Positions 1-10,731 of a stretch of 64,000 nucleotides of DNA are shown here, piece by piece. The position numbers and the translations under genes are program-made. Below the pieces are notes generated by a model. That model was not told where the DNA came from, did no database searches, and saw only the letters and a program-made list of their open reading frames with translations. The number at the start of each line of letters is the position of its first letter. Positions within the stretch are counted from its first letter, which is position 1. This DNA is from Nitratireductor sp. GISD-1A_MAKvit (lineage in GTDB: Bacteria; Pseudomonadota; Alphaproteobacteria; Rhizobiales; Rhizobiaceae): positions 2,107,001 through 2,171,000 of the forward strand of contig NZ_CP161920.1 of the NCBI RefSeq assembly GCF_040819555.1, written 5' to 3'.

Positions 1-1551
1 TGGTTCTTTTCACGGAACTTTTCATTGCCGGATACCCGCCGGAGGATCTGGTTTTGAAGCCTGCCTTTGTGGAGGCTTGTGAACACGCGGTGCGCGCGTT
101 CGCCGAAGATACGAAAGATGGTGGGCCGGGTGTTATCATCGGTGTTCCACTCAAACGCGACAGTGGCCTGCACAACGCGGTGATGGTGCTTGATGGGGGG
201 GAGGTCATCGCCGAACGCTACAAGCTCGATCTGCCGAATTACGGTGAGTTCGACGAGAAGCGTGTTTTCCAGCCGGGACCGAACATGCCTGGCCCCGTCA
301 ATTTCCGGGGTATTCGTATCGGGATACCGGTTTGCGAGGATATCTGGGGTGAGCTTGATGTCTGCGAAACACTGGCAGAGTCAGGAGCGGAGTTGCTTCT
401 GGTTCCCAATGGCTCGCCCTATTATCGCGGCAAGGTGGAAGTTCGGCATCAGATTGTCATCCGCCAGGTGATCGAAAGCGGCCTTCCGATCCTTTATGCC
501 AACCAGCTCGGCGGGCAGGATGAGCTTGTCTTTGACGGCGCATCTTTTGCCATACAGACGGACAAATCACTGGCCTTCCAGATGAGCCAGTTCGAGGAGG
601 CGGTCTCGGTTTCGACCTGGAAGCGTGAGGAGGGAGGCTGGCGCTGCGACGATGGCCCCATGTCCAAAATACCGGAAAAGGAAGAGGCCGACTACCGTGC
701 CTGCATGCTGGGTCTGCGCGATTATGTGAACAAAAATGGCTTCAGGAACGTTGTATTGGGGCTTTCAGGTGGCATCGATTCGGCAATCTGCGCGGCACTT
801 GCTGTCGATGCGCTGGGCGAAGAACGGGTGCGCTGCGTCATGATGCCTTACCGCTACACGTCCGAAGAATCGCTGAAGGATGCGCAGGATTGCGCCCGTG
901 CGTTGGGATGCCGTTATGACATCGTGCCCATTTCCGATCCTGTGGAGGGGTTTTCCGCCGCCCTTTCTCCATTGTTTGAGGGCACCAATTCGGGCGTGAC
1001 GGAAGAGAACCTGCAAAGCCGCACCCGGGGCACGATCCTGATGGCCGTTTCCAACAAATTCGGTTCCATGGTTGTCACCACCGGCAACAAGTCGGAAATG
1101 TCGGTCGGCTACGCCACGCTTTATGGCGACATGAATGGCGGGTTCAATCCCATCAAGGATGTCTACAAGATGCAGGTCTATGCCCTGTCGTCATGGCGCA
1201 ACACGACTGTCCCGCCCGGCGCGCTCGGCCCCCTCCGGCGAGGTCATCCCGCAAAACATCATCGACAAGGCCCCGTCGGCCGAGCTTCGCCCCGATCAGA
1301 CGGATCAGGATTCGCTGCCGCCCTATCCGGTGCTTGACGACATTCTGGAGTGTCTTGTGGAGGGCGAGATGAGCGTTGACGCCATCGTTGCGCGGGGCCA
1401 CGATCGTGAAATGGTTCACCGGGTAGAGCACCTGCTCTACATTGCGGAATACAAGCGGCGTCAGGCAGCCCCCGGCGTGAAGATAACGAAGAAGAATTTT
1501 GGTCGTGACCGTCGATATCCGATCACAAACAGATTCAGGGATCGCTCGTAA
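1..1551 (+). CDS. nadE: Glutamine-dependent NAD+ synthetase, 5'-truncated by window edge and frameshifted
   Basis: Makes NAD+ from deamido-NAD+ using ammonia released from glutamine, the last step of NAD synthesis. The reading frame is open from base 3, so about 45 N-terminal residues lie outside the window. The N-terminal nitrilase-type glutaminase domain shows the Glu of FTELF, the Lys of RYKLDLPNYG and the nucleophile Cys of PVCEDIWG. The C-terminal synthetase domain has the ATP P-loop LGLSGGIDSA and the motif TTGNKSEMSVGYATLYGD, and ends KKNFGRDRRYPITNRFRD as in the family. The frame breaks at the C5 run at 1229-1233: removing one C gives the expected GALGPSGEVIPQNIIDKAPS and continues to the stop at 1549-1551. 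I infer an assembly error, because the rest of the gene is intact and the enzyme is central. Confidence 0.93.
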
Positions 1552-1824
1552 GTATCGGTGGGGGAACAGCTTTCCCGAGTTGGGAGGCTGTTGCGGTTTC
1601 TGGCTCTCGAGCTCTCCCCGGGTGGAAAAGACCCGGTCGATCAAGCCCCATTTACAGGCTTCCTGCGCGGTCATGAAAAAATCTCGGTCGAGCGTTTGTT
1701 CCACAAGCCAGCCTGCCGCGAATTCGGGAATGATCAGTGCGCGCCAGACCTTCTCAGGAGGAGATTCCAGAAGGTACTCCAAAATGATGTTTTTCTTCGT
1801 GTTTTCAGTTTCGGCATCGCTCAC
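1153..1824 (-). pseudogene. Chimeric frame: N-terminus of SRPBCC (AHSA1-like) protein joined to a ClpP C-terminus
   Basis: GTG at 1824 overlaps the arsR stop (GTGA), the coupling usually seen between arsR and an SRPBCC gene. The first 35-40 residues (LEYLLESPPEKVWRAL) are an AHSA1-type SRPBCC start. Directly after AAGWL the frame reads VEQTLDRDFFMTAQEACKWG then LIDRVFSTR, which is the C-terminal helix-strand region of a ClpP protease subunit. No SRPBCC core, and no ClpP Ser/His, is present. After the ClpP-like end the frame runs on antisense through nadE to a stop at 1153, so the last ~130 residues are not a natural protein. Either a real deletion fused two genes or the assembly joined two loci. 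The family calls rest on motif recognition only. Confidence 0.5.
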
Positions 1825-2139
1825 TGGTCCATCTCCCTGAGCATCGTTTCGAGTTTCTCGAACCGCTCGGGCCAGAAGCCGCGATAGCGTGTAAGCCAGT
1901 CGACCACCGGCGCCATCCCATCCGGCCTTATCCGGTAGCGCATCTGCCGTCCGGTTTTCTTTTCCTCGAACAGGCCTGCACTGCGCAGCACGGCGATGTG
2001 TTGCGATACCGCCGGTTGCGACATGGCCAGCCCCCTCTCGTAGCTCGGTCGCATTGCGTTCGCCTCCACTCAGCCGTTCGAGCATCTGTCGGCGTGTTGG
2101 ATCGGCGAGGGCCTTGAAGAAATCTGCTTCTGCCACCAA
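1821..2139 (-). CDS. ArsR-family winged-helix regulator, frameshifted
   Basis: A small metal- or stress-type repressor of about 105 residues once one base is removed. The N-terminus (FFKALADPTRRQMLERLSGG) and the recognition helix (MSQPAVSQHIAVLRSAGL) are typical of ArsR. The C-terminus RYRGFWPERFEKLETML matches the subfamily paired with SRPBCC proteins. The frame breaks at the C5 run at 2031-2035 (G5 on the coding strand): deleting one base restores ELREGLAMSQPAVSQH. No metal-binding cysteines are seen, so the inducer is unknown. It is divergent from the MFS gene, so the 2140-2246 gap probably carries both promoters. Confidence 0.8.
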
Positions 2140-2246
2140 TCCCTACAATGCGGCCATTGCGCTTTTTTTTTCGGCGTTTACGATGCCCGCAATTCACCTT
2201 GCAGTTTTCCCCACGCCGCACCTTTGCCGGCACCAGAGTTCCGCTC

Positions 2247-3464
2247 ATGTCCTATCTGAACTTTCTTCGCGACAACGCGCGCTGGCTTGCGGGCGGGTTT
2301 CTACTCACGCTGTTTTCATCCTTTGGCCAGACCTTCTTCATTTCGCTGTCGGCCGGCGACATCCGGACCGAATACGGTCTGTCGCACGGTGCCTTCGGCA
2401 CACTTTACATGCTGGCCACGCTTGCCAGTGCATTCACACTGCCCAAACTGGGGCAGATCGTCGACCGGTACCCGGCGCGACAGGTCACCTTCATCATCAT
2501 TCCGCTTCTGGCACTTGCCTGTGTTTCGATGGCGCTGTCGCAATCCATCATCGTTCTCGTTGTCACGATCTACATGCTGCGCCTTTTTGGGCAGGGGATG
2601 ATGACACACAATTCGCTGACGGCCATGGGACGCTGGTTTTCAGCTCAGCGCGGCCGTGCCGTGTCGGTGGCCACGCTTGGTCACAATGTGGGTGAGGCGG
2701 TCCTGCCGCTTGCTTTCGTGGCTGTTGCAGCGCTGGTGGGGTGGCGCAACAGCTGGTTCATTGCCGCAGCTTTGCTGGTCCTCTTCGCGCTTCCGGTCAT
2801 CTCTGGTCTGATAGCCGTGGAGCGAGCGCCTCGTGCAAGCGACCCCGTTTCACGAAAAAGCCTTGTGCGCGACTGGACGCGCGGCGAAGTCGTGCGGGAT
2901 CCGGTGTTCTATCTGCTCCTGCTGGGCGTCATGGCGCCGGGCTTCATTGGAACCACGATCTTTTTTCACCAGATATATCTGGTGGAGCTGCGTGGCTGGT
3001 CGCTTGAAGTGTTTGCTTCCTCGTTCACGTTCATGGCGACCATGACGGTGATTTTCGCGTTGATTTCGGGTCAGCTCATTGACCGGTTCTCTGCGGTCGC
3101 GCTCTTGCCCGGCTTTCTGCTTCCGCTGGGGGCTGCCTGTCTGATCCTGGCTGCCAGCGATGCGCAGTGGAGCGCTTTCGCTTTCATGGGCCTGATGGGG
3201 ATATCCTATGGTTTTTCCTCAACGCTGTTCGGTGCGCTCTGGCCAGAGGTCTACGGCATTCGGCACCTCGGTTCCATTCGTGCGCTTACGGTTGCGATCA
3301 TGGTCTTTGCCACCGCCATGGGGCCGGGGATTACCGGCTTCCTGATCGATCGCGGTGTGAGCTATCCGTTGCAGATCGGGGTGATGGGCTTTTATTGCCT
3401 GGGTGCGAGCGTGGTGCTTTTCGTCGTTTCGCGCGGTTTGAGTGTGCGTCTCAGAAGTGCGTGA
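2247..3464 (+). CDS. MFS transporter
   Basis: A 405-residue integral membrane protein with about twelve hydrophobic segments, the normal size for the major facilitator superfamily. The loop after helix 2 contains KLGQIVDRYPARQ, a form of the MFS G-x-x-x-D-R-x-G-R-R loop. An upstream extension to 2148 is possible, but its first 33 residues are arginine-rich and unlike a membrane N-terminus, so I start at the ATG at 2247 (MSYLNFLRDNARW). The substrate cannot be told from sequence. It lies between the divergent arsR gene and gltX (49-bp gap), with no clear functional link to either. Confidence 0.85.
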   Translation: MSYLNFLRDNARWLAGGFLLTLFSSFGQTFFISLSAGDIRTEYGLSHGAFGTLYMLATLASAFTLPKLGQIVDRYPARQVTFIIIPLLALACVSMALSQSIIVLVVTIYMLRLFGQGMMTHNSLTAMGRWFSAQRGRAVSVATLGHNVGEAVLPLAFVAVAALVGWRNSWFIAAALLVLFALPVISGLIAVERAPRASDPVSRKSLVRDWTRGEVVRDPVFYLLLLGVMAPGFIGTTIFFHQIYLVELRGWSLEVFASSFTFMATMTVIFALISGQLIDRFSAVALLPGFLLPLGAACLILAASDAQWSAFAFMGLMGISYGFSSTLFGALWPEVYGIRHLGSIRALTVAIMVFATAMGPGITGFLIDRGVSYPLQIGVMGFYCLGASVVLFVVSRGLSVRLRSA

Positions 3465-3512
3465 GGTCAGGTTCTTCTTGCCTGTACCGGCAGTTTTGGG
3501 TACGCCGCACTC

Positions 3513-4886
3513 ATGACAGTCACCGTTCGTTTTGCGCCGTCCCCGACGGGCCACATCCATATTGGAAACATACGCACAGCGCTCTTCAACTGGCTCTTTG
3601 CCAGGAAGAATGATGGTCGCTTCATTCTGCGTTTCGACGACACGGATGTGGAAAGGTCGCGTCGGGAATATGCTGAAGGTATAGCCCGCGATCTCTCTTG
3701 GCTCGGCATCGAGCCGGACCAGACAGTCGCTCAGTCCGCGCGCTTTGATCGATACGATCGCGCTGCAGAGCGGCTCAAGTCTGCGGGGCTTCTCTATCCC
3801 TGCTATGAGACGCCCGAGGAATTGGAACGCCGGCGCAGGATCCGTCTGTCACGTCGCTTGCCTCCCGTTTATGGCCGTGAGGCGCTCAAGCTCACTGACG
3901 ATGATAAAGCCATGTATGAGGCCGAGGGGCGCAAACCGCACTGGCGCTTCCTTCTGCCGAATTTTTCCCAAGACCCTTTTGCAACGCGGCGCACCGAAAT
4001 GCACTGGGACGATGTCGTACGCGGACCGCAGACCGTCGATCTCGCGTCCATGTCCGATCCCGTTCTGATCCGGGCCGACGGCACGTATCTTTACACGCTG
4101 CCTTCAGTCGTTGACGACATTGAACTCGGTGTCAGTCACATCATCCGGGGGGACGACCATGTCACCAACACGGGTGCGCAGCTTGCCCTGTTTCGTGCAC
4201 TTGATGCCCAACCGCCCGCCTTCGGACATCACAACCTGCTCACCACCGCGTCGGGAGAAGGGCTTTCCAAGCGCACAGGAGCGCTTTCGATTGCGAGCCT
4301 GCGTGAGGCGGGTATCGAGCCCATGGCCGTGGCATCCCTCGCCGTTCTGATCGGCACATCCGAAAACGTCACGGCGGTCACAACCATGGAAGAGCTGGTC
4401 GCACTGTTCGAACCCACATCCACGTCGAAGTCAGCGGCGAAATTTGATCCTGCGGAGCTGTCTGGACTCAGCAGGCATCTTATTCAGGCAATGTCGTTTG
4501 ATCAGGTCGCCGAGAGGCTTTCCGGGTTGGGGATCGCAGGGCACGAAGCCGAGGCTTTCTGGCTGGCTGTGCGCGGCAATCTCGAAAGGGTTGCCGACGC
4601 ATCCGTCTGGTGGCGCATTGTCAAAGACAAGCCGGCAGATGATGCAACGCTTACTGTTGAAGATCGCGGTTTCGTGCACGAGGCGGCGCAGTATCTGCCT
4701 CCCGAGCCTTGGGACAGCGAAACATGGCGGTTGTGGACGGCTGAGATCAAATCTGGAACGGGCAGGAAGGGGCGGAGCCTCTTCATGCCCTTGCGCATTG
4801 CCCTTACGGGGCGGGAGCAGGGGCCGGAGCTCGCAGGTCTATTGCCTCTTCTGGGTCGGGAAGAAACGCTGGCCCGACTATCCTGA
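3513..4886 (+). CDS. gltX: Glutamyl-tRNA synthetase
   Basis: Charges tRNA-Glu (in alphaproteobacteria often also tRNA-Gln, later amidated by GatCAB; gatB is at 47.8 kb). The class I catalytic core shows the HIGH-type motif in [19 protein letters not shown] (residues ~9-27) and the KMSKS-type motif as GEGLSKRTG near residue 250. At 457 residues it is close to the usual 460-480. Alphaproteobacteria commonly carry two gltX copies, and I cannot tell which this is. Its last 83 bp overlap the 3' end of the convergent DUF2865 gene. Confidence in the family is high. Confidence 0.95.
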   Translation: MTVTVRFAPSPTGHIHIGNIRTALFNWLFARKNDGRFILRFDDTDVERSRREYAEGIARDLSWLGIEPDQTVAQSARFDRYDRAAERLKSAGLLYPCYETPEELERRRRIRLSRRLPPVYGREALKLTDDDKAMYEAEGRKPHWRFLLPNFSQDPFATRRTEMHWDDVVRGPQTVDLASMSDPVLIRADGTYLYTLPSVVDDIELGVSHIIRGDDHVTNTGAQLALFRALDAQPPAFGHHNLLTTASGEGLSKRTGALSIASLREAGIEPMAVASLAVLIGTSENVTAVTTMEELVALFEPTSTSKSAAKFDPAELSGLSRHLIQAMSFDQVAERLSGLGIAGHEAEAFWLAVRGNLERVADASVWWRIVKDKPADDATLTVEDRGFVHEAAQYLPPEPWDSETWRLWTAEIKSGTGRKGRSLFMPLRIALTGREQGPELAGLLPLLGREETLARLS

Positions 4887-5907
4887 CGCGCCTTGGTGTC
4901 TGTCGGGCTTCCGGCGCAACAGAGCTTGTCCGGTCGCTTTCCTCATCCTGTTTTTTGCGGGCGCCATCATGGGACTTGCTGCGTGCATCCCTTTCTGGCG
5001 ATCTGGCGACATGAAAGCTCGAGCCCCGCTCTTGGCCTGCGCCCGACGGGGCGGTTTCCGCGGAAGTTTGCGCCTTCTGCTCTTCTCCAGCGGGGGTCGC
5101 TACAAGCTGTGATTTTTCGCCAGCGATGACCTTGAAGTTTTTCGGGCGCTGGCATCCACAAATCTTCTTGCGAATACCGGTCCGGCGATAGCTGAAAGCT
5201 TTGGGCAGGTCCAGATAGGCGCTGCCGTCGGCTGCCGAAACCATCTCTTCTGGCGTTTCGCGCTGCACATCATGGGTGTAGAGCGCCACTTCGGCTCCGG
5301 GGCAGCGCGCCTCGCATGTTTTCGCATCGCGCGGGAAATGTTTCTTGGAGACCGAAAAGGAAATGGGAAAGTAATATCCGTCGCACAGGCGGACACACAT
5401 CGTCTGGTATACGCTTCCAGGACGCTGTGGTTGCTTGGCCTTGTTGTCTGTGATGCGTTTTCCCGTCGATTTTTTTTTCGTCCGCTCCGGACGGTTTCCA
5501 CAACCATGCTTCTTTAGGGAAGCTTCAATTCTTTTTCGGCTTGCAGCTGACCCGCCACCGATACGGCTACGCTGCTTGCGCAGTTTTGCCAGATTGCTCT
5601 TCATCTTTCCTTCGGAACGTTTCAATGCAGCGCATTGCCGCGCTTGGCTTGAAAACAGACCAAAACCGCAACTGGCCTTCCTCATCTGACCACGGAGAAT
5701 TTTCAGTTGCTGGCTTTGTTTGGCAATGGCGCGATCATAGCGCTTTGCCTGGGCTGGAGATGCTCCAGACACCGTGGCCAACCGGGCTTCCAGCTTACGG
5801 CAGGTTTTTGATTTGGCGGCTGCATCCAGAGTGAGGGCTGCCATGCCAACAATCAAGACCAGGCAGGCCAGTCCCGTCTTCCAGATCGTATCGCCGCCCT
5901 TGCGCAT
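4804..5907 (-). CDS. DUF2865 domain-containing exported protein
   Basis: A 367-residue protein of unknown function found widely in Rhizobiales. It has a cleavable-looking signal peptide (hydrophobic residues ~10-32), a basic coiled-coil-like region with paired cysteines, and the DUF2865 core [18 protein letters not shown] near residue 167. That core is followed by a cysteine-containing stretch ([15 protein letters not shown]) and a KKICGCQ motif, so disulphides in the periplasm are likely. The C-terminal third is low complexity and ends in a run of Ala-Pro pairs. The gene is convergent with gltX and overlaps it by 83 bp; the conserved-looking [15 protein letters not shown] near the end supports the overlap being real. 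Confidence 0.8.
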   Translation of the reverse strand: MRKGGDTIWKTGLACLVLIVGMAALTLDAAAKSKTCRKLEARLATVSGASPAQAKRYDRAIAKQSQQLKILRGQMRKASCGFGLFSSQARQCAALKRSEGKMKSNLAKLRKQRSRIGGGSAASRKRIEASLKKHGCGNRPERTKKKSTGKRITDNKAKQPQRPGSVYQTMCVRLCDGYYFPISFSVSKKHFPRDAKTCEARCPGAEVALYTHDVQRETPEEMVSAADGSAYLDLPKAFSYRRTGIRKKICGCQRPKNFKVIAGEKSQLVATPAGEEQKAQTSAETAPSGAGQERGSSFHVARSPERDARSKSHDGARKKQDEESDRTSSVAPEARQTPRRVRIVGPAFLPDPEEAIDLRAPAPAPAP

Positions 5908-6145
5908 TCATTGCCCTAAAAACACACGTCACGAGCATTTTGCTTATGCGTCATTTCCCGCCTCGACCGGAGCGCGGCGAACCGCTGCAACCCCTGGGGC
6001 GCGTTCATGTTGACTGTGACAGGTTAAGTTGCGGTTACACCTACTAGCAGTTTCAGGATGGGGCAATGAAAACTCAACCGAGGCGTACATTTTGGTCAGT
6101 GTTGTTCACATATGTTTCCTGATTGCGCTGGCTGGTGCAAGGCCT

Positions 6146-8461
6146 TCAACCGGTCATGACGGCCTTGCTTTTCTGGAGCGCCTCGACTGCCGCAAGTGCT
6201 GTCATGTTCACGACTCCGCGAGATGTTACGGAAGGGGTGAGGATGTGCGCCGGCATGGCTGTGCCAAGGAGTATCGGGCCGACATGCAGGGCATCTGTCA
6301 TGACCTTGAGTGTTGTCAGGGTGATGTTGGCGGCGTCGAGGGTCGGGAAGACGAGGAGATTGGCCTCTCCGGTCAATGCTGCCTGTGGAAAGACCCGCTG
6401 TCTAAGAGTTTCCGAGAGTGCTGAATCGCCGTGCATCTCGCCATCGGAAACGAGGTCTGGTGCGATGCGTTTCAGCGTCCGGGCTGCCTCACGCATTTTC
6501 AGCGAACTTTCGGAATCGCGCGAGCCGAAATTGGAGTGCGACAGAAGCGCGGCCTTGGGCTCAATGCCGAACCGGCGGATTTCTTCGGCTGCGAGGATCG
6601 TTGTTTCAACGATTTCCGAAGCGGACGGGCACAGCGTCACGTAAGTGTCGGTAAAGAAGGTCACGCCGAACTGCGAGATCAGCATCGAGAGCGTCGACAG
6701 GTCGCACACGCCCTCTCGCTTGCCGATGATCATGTCGACATACCGAAGGTGCTTTTCAAAACGGCCTTCAAGCCCGCAGATCATTGCGTCCGCCTCGTCG
6801 CGCATCATGGCGATGGCTGCGATCACCGTGGTGTTTGTGCGCACCAGTGTGCGCGCCGCCTCCGGGGTCACACCGCGACGGCCGGCCAACTGCACCAGAA
6901 GTTCTACGTAATCCCGATAGCGAGGGTCATCCTCGGGGTTGATGATGGCGAAGTCTTCACCGGGTCGAATGCGCAGGCCATAGCGCTTCAGTCGGGTTTC
7001 CACCACATGTGGACGACCAATGATGATGGGTTCGGCAATGCCTTCCTCGATCACCACCTGAGCGGCACGCAGCACGCGCTCATCCTCGCCATCCGCATAG
7101 ATCACGCGTTTGGTTCCCGCGCCCTTGGCTGCCGAGAACACAGGCTTCATCACGAGACCGGAGCGGAAGACAAACCGGTTCAGGCGATCGAGATACTGAT
7201 CCATGTCGGCAATGGGGCGGGCGGCGACGCCGCTTTCCATTGCCGCCTTTGCCACCGCCGGAGCGATGCGCAGGATAAGCCGAGGGTCGAAGGGAGAGGG
7301 GATCAGGAAGTCCGGACCGAAAATCGGCGTCTCTCCGGAGTAGGCGCGTGCTGCCACATCCGATGGCTCTTCACGTGCCAGCCCGGCAATCGCCTTCACG
7401 GCAGCACGCTTCATTTCTTCATTGATCGCTGTTGCGCCCACATCGAGTGCACCGCGGAAAATGTATGGGAAGCAAAGGACGTTGTTGACCTGGTTGGGAA
7501 AGTCGGAGCGACCGGTGCAGATCATGGCGTCGGGCCGTGCCTCGCGGGCCACGTCCGGCATGATTTCGGGAACCGGATTCGCAAGCGCCAGGATCAATGG
7601 CTTGCTGGCCATGTCGGCAAGCATCTCCGGTTTCAGAACACCGGCCGCCGACAGGCCCAGAAACACATCTGCTCCACCAATCACATCCGCCAGCCTGCGG
7701 GCATCGGTGTCTTTCACATATGGCGCTTTCCAGCGATCCATTTCTTCCTGGCGGCCTTCATAGACGACACCATGACGGTCGGTGAGCCAGATGTTCTCGG
7801 TTTTTGCACCCAGCGAGACGAGGAGGTTGAGGCAGGCAAGCGCGGCAGCGCCTGCGCCCGACGAAACAATCTTTGCTCGTGCAATGTCCTTGCCGGCCAG
7901 TTCGAGCCCGTTCAAAACGGCGGCCGCCACGATGATCGCTGTTCCGTGCTGGTCGTCATGGAAAACGGGAATGCCCATGCGCTTCTTGAGCTGTTCCTCG
8001 ACCTCGAAGCATTCTGGAGCCTTGATATCTTCCAGATTGATGCCTCCGAAGGTGGGTTCAAGGGCGGCGACGGTTTCGACCATCCTATCGATTTCCGGCG
8101 CATCGATTTCGATGTCGAAAACGTCGATGCCGGCAAACTTCTTGAACAAAACGGCCTTGCCTTCCATCACCGGTTTGGAAGCGAGAGGGCCGATATTGCC
8201 GAGGCCGAGCACGGCAGATCCGTTCGATACGACCGCCACCAGATTGGCGCGCGCGGTGTAGTCGGCAGCCGTTTTGGGATCGTCATGAATGGCCATGCAC
8301 GGGGTGGCAACACCCGGAGAATAGGCCAGAGCCAGATCACGCTGGTTGCCAAGCGGCTTTGTCGCCTGGATCTCCAGTTTCCCGGGCGTCGGATGGCTAT
8401 GGAAGAAGAGCGCAGCCTCGTCGAACTCGGATCTTTGCGTTTTCTTGCTCTCGGATGACAT
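6146..8461 (-). CDS. maeB: NADP-dependent malic enzyme with C-terminal phosphotransacetylase-like domain
   Basis: Oxidatively decarboxylates malate to pyruvate with NADP+. It is a 771-residue two-domain enzyme: residues ~1-420 are malic enzyme ([16 protein letters not shown] near the N-terminus, the nucleotide-binding [16 protein letters not shown], and [12 protein letters not shown]), and residues ~430-771 resemble phosphotransacetylase ([18 protein letters not shown]). In this fused class the second domain is generally regulatory, with acetyl-CoA as effector; that is family knowledge. I chose the ATG at 8461 ([15 protein letters not shown]) over the upstream ATG at 8515, because the 18 extra residues are unlike the family. 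Confidence 0.95.
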   Translation of the reverse strand: MSSESKKTQRSEFDEAALFFHSHPTPGKLEIQATKPLGNQRDLALAYSPGVATPCMAIHDDPKTAADYTARANLVAVVSNGSAVLGLGNIGPLASKPVMEGKAVLFKKFAGIDVFDIEIDAPEIDRMVETVAALEPTFGGINLEDIKAPECFEVEEQLKKRMGIPVFHDDQHGTAIIVAAAVLNGLELAGKDIARAKIVSSGAGAAALACLNLLVSLGAKTENIWLTDRHGVVYEGRQEEMDRWKAPYVKDTDARRLADVIGGADVFLGLSAAGVLKPEMLADMASKPLILALANPVPEIMPDVAREARPDAMICTGRSDFPNQVNNVLCFPYIFRGALDVGATAINEEMKRAAVKAIAGLAREEPSDVAARAYSGETPIFGPDFLIPSPFDPRLILRIAPAVAKAAMESGVAARPIADMDQYLDRLNRFVFRSGLVMKPVFSAAKGAGTKRVIYADGEDERVLRAAQVVIEEGIAEPIIIGRPHVVETRLKRYGLRIRPGEDFAIINPEDDPRYRDYVELLVQLAGRRGVTPEAARTLVRTNTTVIAAIAMMRDEADAMICGLEGRFEKHLRYVDMIIGKREGVCDLSTLSMLISQFGVTFFTDTYVTLCPSASEIVETTILAAEEIRRFGIEPKAALLSHSNFGSRDSESSLKMREAARTLKRIAPDLVSDGEMHGDSALSETLRQRVFPQAALTGEANLLVFPTLDAANITLTTLKVMTDALHVGPILLGTAMPAHILTPSVTSRGVVNMTALAAVEALQKSKAVMTG

Positions 8462-8776
8462 CAGGGGCTCCACACTATGGCTCTGCCGGCACTGGCCGTT
8501 CTTGCTTGCGGGCATCGCTTGCCAACCTCACGCACTCCGTGCCTGGAGGGTGGCAAGCGACTTCGATCATTCTTCGTGATTAGGCGCTCAAACCGGCTTT
8601 TTCCAGCTTTGAATGCCGTGAAGCAGTTTCATGCTCATGAATCTCATGATTGGTAAGCAATCGCTGGAGGCTGGGGCCCATTTCGGCGGCGCTACAGTAA
8701 CGAAACCTGTCCGTCATATGTCTGTGACATGAATCGGGCCATAGAGTGGGCGACTTAACAAGGCTCAGGCGGGACA

Positions 8777-9607
8777 ATGACTGGCGTCGAACACCGCAGA
8801 TTTCGCGCACTCTTCATCTCCGACATTCATCTGGGTTCGAAACCTGCCAAGGCCGAGTTTCTGATCGATTTTCTGCGTTATCACGATGCAGAGCGGATTT
8901 ATCTGGTCGGCGACATCGTCGATGGCTGGCGTCTCAAACGCTCCTGGCATTGGCCACCGGCGCACAATGATGTGGTGCAGAAGCTGTTGCGCAAGGCCCG
9001 AAAGGGCACGGAAATCATCTACATTGCGGGAAACCATGACGAGTTTCTGCGATCATTCCAGGGGGTGCACTTCGGTGGCATCGTGGTGGCCGACCGGGTG
9101 ATTCACGAAGCGGCTGACGGGCGTCGGTTTCTGGTCATTCATGGCGATCAGTTCGATCAGGTCGTTCACAATGTTCGCTGGCTCGCCTACCTGGGAGACA
9201 AGGCGTATGACCTGGCGATCGTGGTCAATCGGATAATCGCCCGGGTTCGGCGCTTGCTGGGGCGGCCCTACTGGTCGTTTTCTTCCTGGGCGAAAATCAA
9301 GGTCAAGAAAGCGGTGAAGTTCATTAGCTCGTTTCAGGATGTGCTGGCCCAGGAGGCCAGACGTGCAGAAGTTGACGGCGTTATCTGTGGGCACATCCAT
9401 CACGCTGCCATGGAGGAAATTCGGGGCGTCAGCTACATGAATACCGGTGACTGGGTGGAAAGCTGTACCGCCCTTGCCGAGAATGCGGATGGCCGCTTCG
9501 AAATCATCACATGGGCGCAGGTGCTTGAAACGGAAGCGCAGGCCGTTTCACACGAGCAGAACGGTGTTGTGGCCGCTTTCCAGAAAAGCGGGGTCAAGGC
9601 CGCCTGA
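8777..9607 (+). CDS. LpxH-like metallophosphoesterase (UDP-2,3-diacylglucosamine diphosphatase family)
   Basis: A 276-residue calcineurin-like phosphoesterase. All metal-binding motifs are in order: D16 and H18 (SDIHLG), GD at 45-46 (GDIVDGW), GNHD at 85-88, HGDQFD, and GHIHH near residue 204. It belongs to the LpxH-like branch common in Rhizobiales. Since alphaproteobacteria usually make lipid A with LpxI, whether this protein hydrolyses UDP-diacylglucosamine or another phosphodiester is open. It lies alone between divergent maeB and convergent dgcA. A basic, aromatic segment (residues ~150-185) could sit on the membrane. Confidence 0.8.
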   Translation: MTGVEHRRFRALFISDIHLGSKPAKAEFLIDFLRYHDAERIYLVGDIVDGWRLKRSWHWPPAHNDVVQKLLRKARKGTEIIYIAGNHDEFLRSFQGVHFGGIVVADRVIHEAADGRRFLVIHGDQFDQVVHNVRWLAYLGDKAYDLAIVVNRIIARVRRLLGRPYWSFSSWAKIKVKKAVKFISSFQDVLAQEARRAEVDGVICGHIHHAAMEEIRGVSYMNTGDWVESCTALAENADGRFEIITWAQVLETEAQAVSHEQNGVVAAFQKSGVKAA

Positions 9608-9633
9608 GCGGCCCCTGGCCGACAAGCAGTTGC

Positions 9634-10617
9634 TCAACCCCAAAGCTGTGGTGAAGGGGGAGAAACAAGCGATCCGGAATAAGCGAGGGCGTGAGCCCGG
9701 TCCTTCGCGAGAAGCAGCGGCCCGTCCAGATCGACATAGTCGGCTCCCTGAGCAAGCAGGACCGCCGGCGCCATTGCGAGCGAAGAACCAACCATACATC
9801 CAACCATCACGCCAAAGCCCATCGCGCGAGCGCGGTCGCGCAGTTCGATCGCTGCGGTCAGGCCTCCGGTCTTGTCGAGCTTGATGTTCACAAAGTCATA
9901 CAGACCCGCGAGATCCTTCAGGCTATCGGCCGTGTGCACGCTTTCATCGGCGCAGACCGGGACCGGGTGTGGGATTTCGCGAAGAATGGTATCTTTTCCT
10001 GCCGGCAGCGGCTGCTCGATCAGCGCGACATGGAATTCTGCCGCAGCCAGCATGTTTTCGCGAATGTTGTCCTCGGTCCAGCCTTCATTGGCATCGACGA
10101 TCAGACGACTTTCAGGCGCTGCACCGGCTACTGCATGAATGCGCGCGGCGTCGTTCTCTCCGCCCAGCTTCACCTTGAGCAGGGGACGCGTCGCATGGGC
10201 GCGCGCCTGCGCTGCCATTTCTTCCGGCGGTGCAAGGGAGATCGTATAGGCGGTCTGCAGGGGGCGTGGCGGGATGGTGCAGACCATCTCGGAGGCGCGC
10301 TTGCCGGAGAGCTTTGCCTCCAGGTCCCACAGCGCACAGTCTATCGCATTGCGTGCTGCTCCTGCGGGCATGGCCTGGATCAGGTCATTGCGACTGATAC
10401 CATTTGCGATGTCGTCTCGCAGGCCCTCGATCTGGCTCACCACGCTGTCTTCTGATTCACCGTACCGTGGGTAGGGAACGCATTCGCCATGCCCGCGTAC
10501 ACCGTTTTCGCTCACCGTGCAGGCAACCACCCGTGCTTCCGTGCGGGAACCGCGGGAAATCGTGAAAACTCCGGCGATGGGAAAACTGTCGACATCAATG
10601 GCAAGTTCGCGTGTCAT
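9634..10617 (-). CDS. dgcA: Enolase-superfamily epimerase/racemase, DgcA type (N-acetyl-D-Glu racemase or dipeptide epimerase)
   Basis: A 327-residue muconate-lactonizing-subgroup enzyme. The paired catalytic lysines appear as LLKVKLG (K148 and K150). Mg2+ ligands follow in VDANEGW, the Glu of ALIEQPL and CADESVH, and the second-face lysine lies in NIKLDKTGG. This subgroup includes L-Ala-D/L-Glu epimerase and N-acetyl-D-glutamate racemase DgcA of D-glutamate catabolism; the substrate is not decided by the motifs. The usual partner dgcN is not adjacent, which weakens the specific assignment. The gene is divergent from the Mla operon across about 115 bp. Confidence 0.75.
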   Translation of the reverse strand: MTRELAIDVDSFPIAGVFTISRGSRTEARVVACTVSENGVRGHGECVPYPRYGESEDSVVSQIEGLRDDIANGISRNDLIQAMPAGAARNAIDCALWDLEAKLSGKRASEMVCTIPPRPLQTAYTISLAPPEEMAAQARAHATRPLLKVKLGGENDAARIHAVAGAAPESRLIVDANEGWTEDNIRENMLAAAEFHVALIEQPLPAGKDTILREIPHPVPVCADESVHTADSLKDLAGLYDFVNIKLDKTGGLTAAIELRDRARAMGFGVMVGCMVGSSLAMAPAVLLAQGADYVDLDGPLLLAKDRAHALAYSGSLVSPPSPQLWG

Positions 10618-10731
10618 TTCCGTCCTTCTTCTTATAAAATTTCAATTTATCGGAGGAACATGCCTTATATGGCCCTTCCGTAAGCCGGCAACCGGTTCCC
10701 TTTGGACCTGCTCCACACTAATGATGGTGCC

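Noticed and set aside
6024..6038. TTAA-N7-TTAC upstream of the DUF2865 gene
   Set aside because: The second half-site has one mismatch and there is no other support.
6431..8458. 675-residue plus-strand open frame
   Set aside because: Antisense to maeB, which has clear enzyme motifs; the composition (many His, Arg, Gly) is typical of a reversed coding strand.
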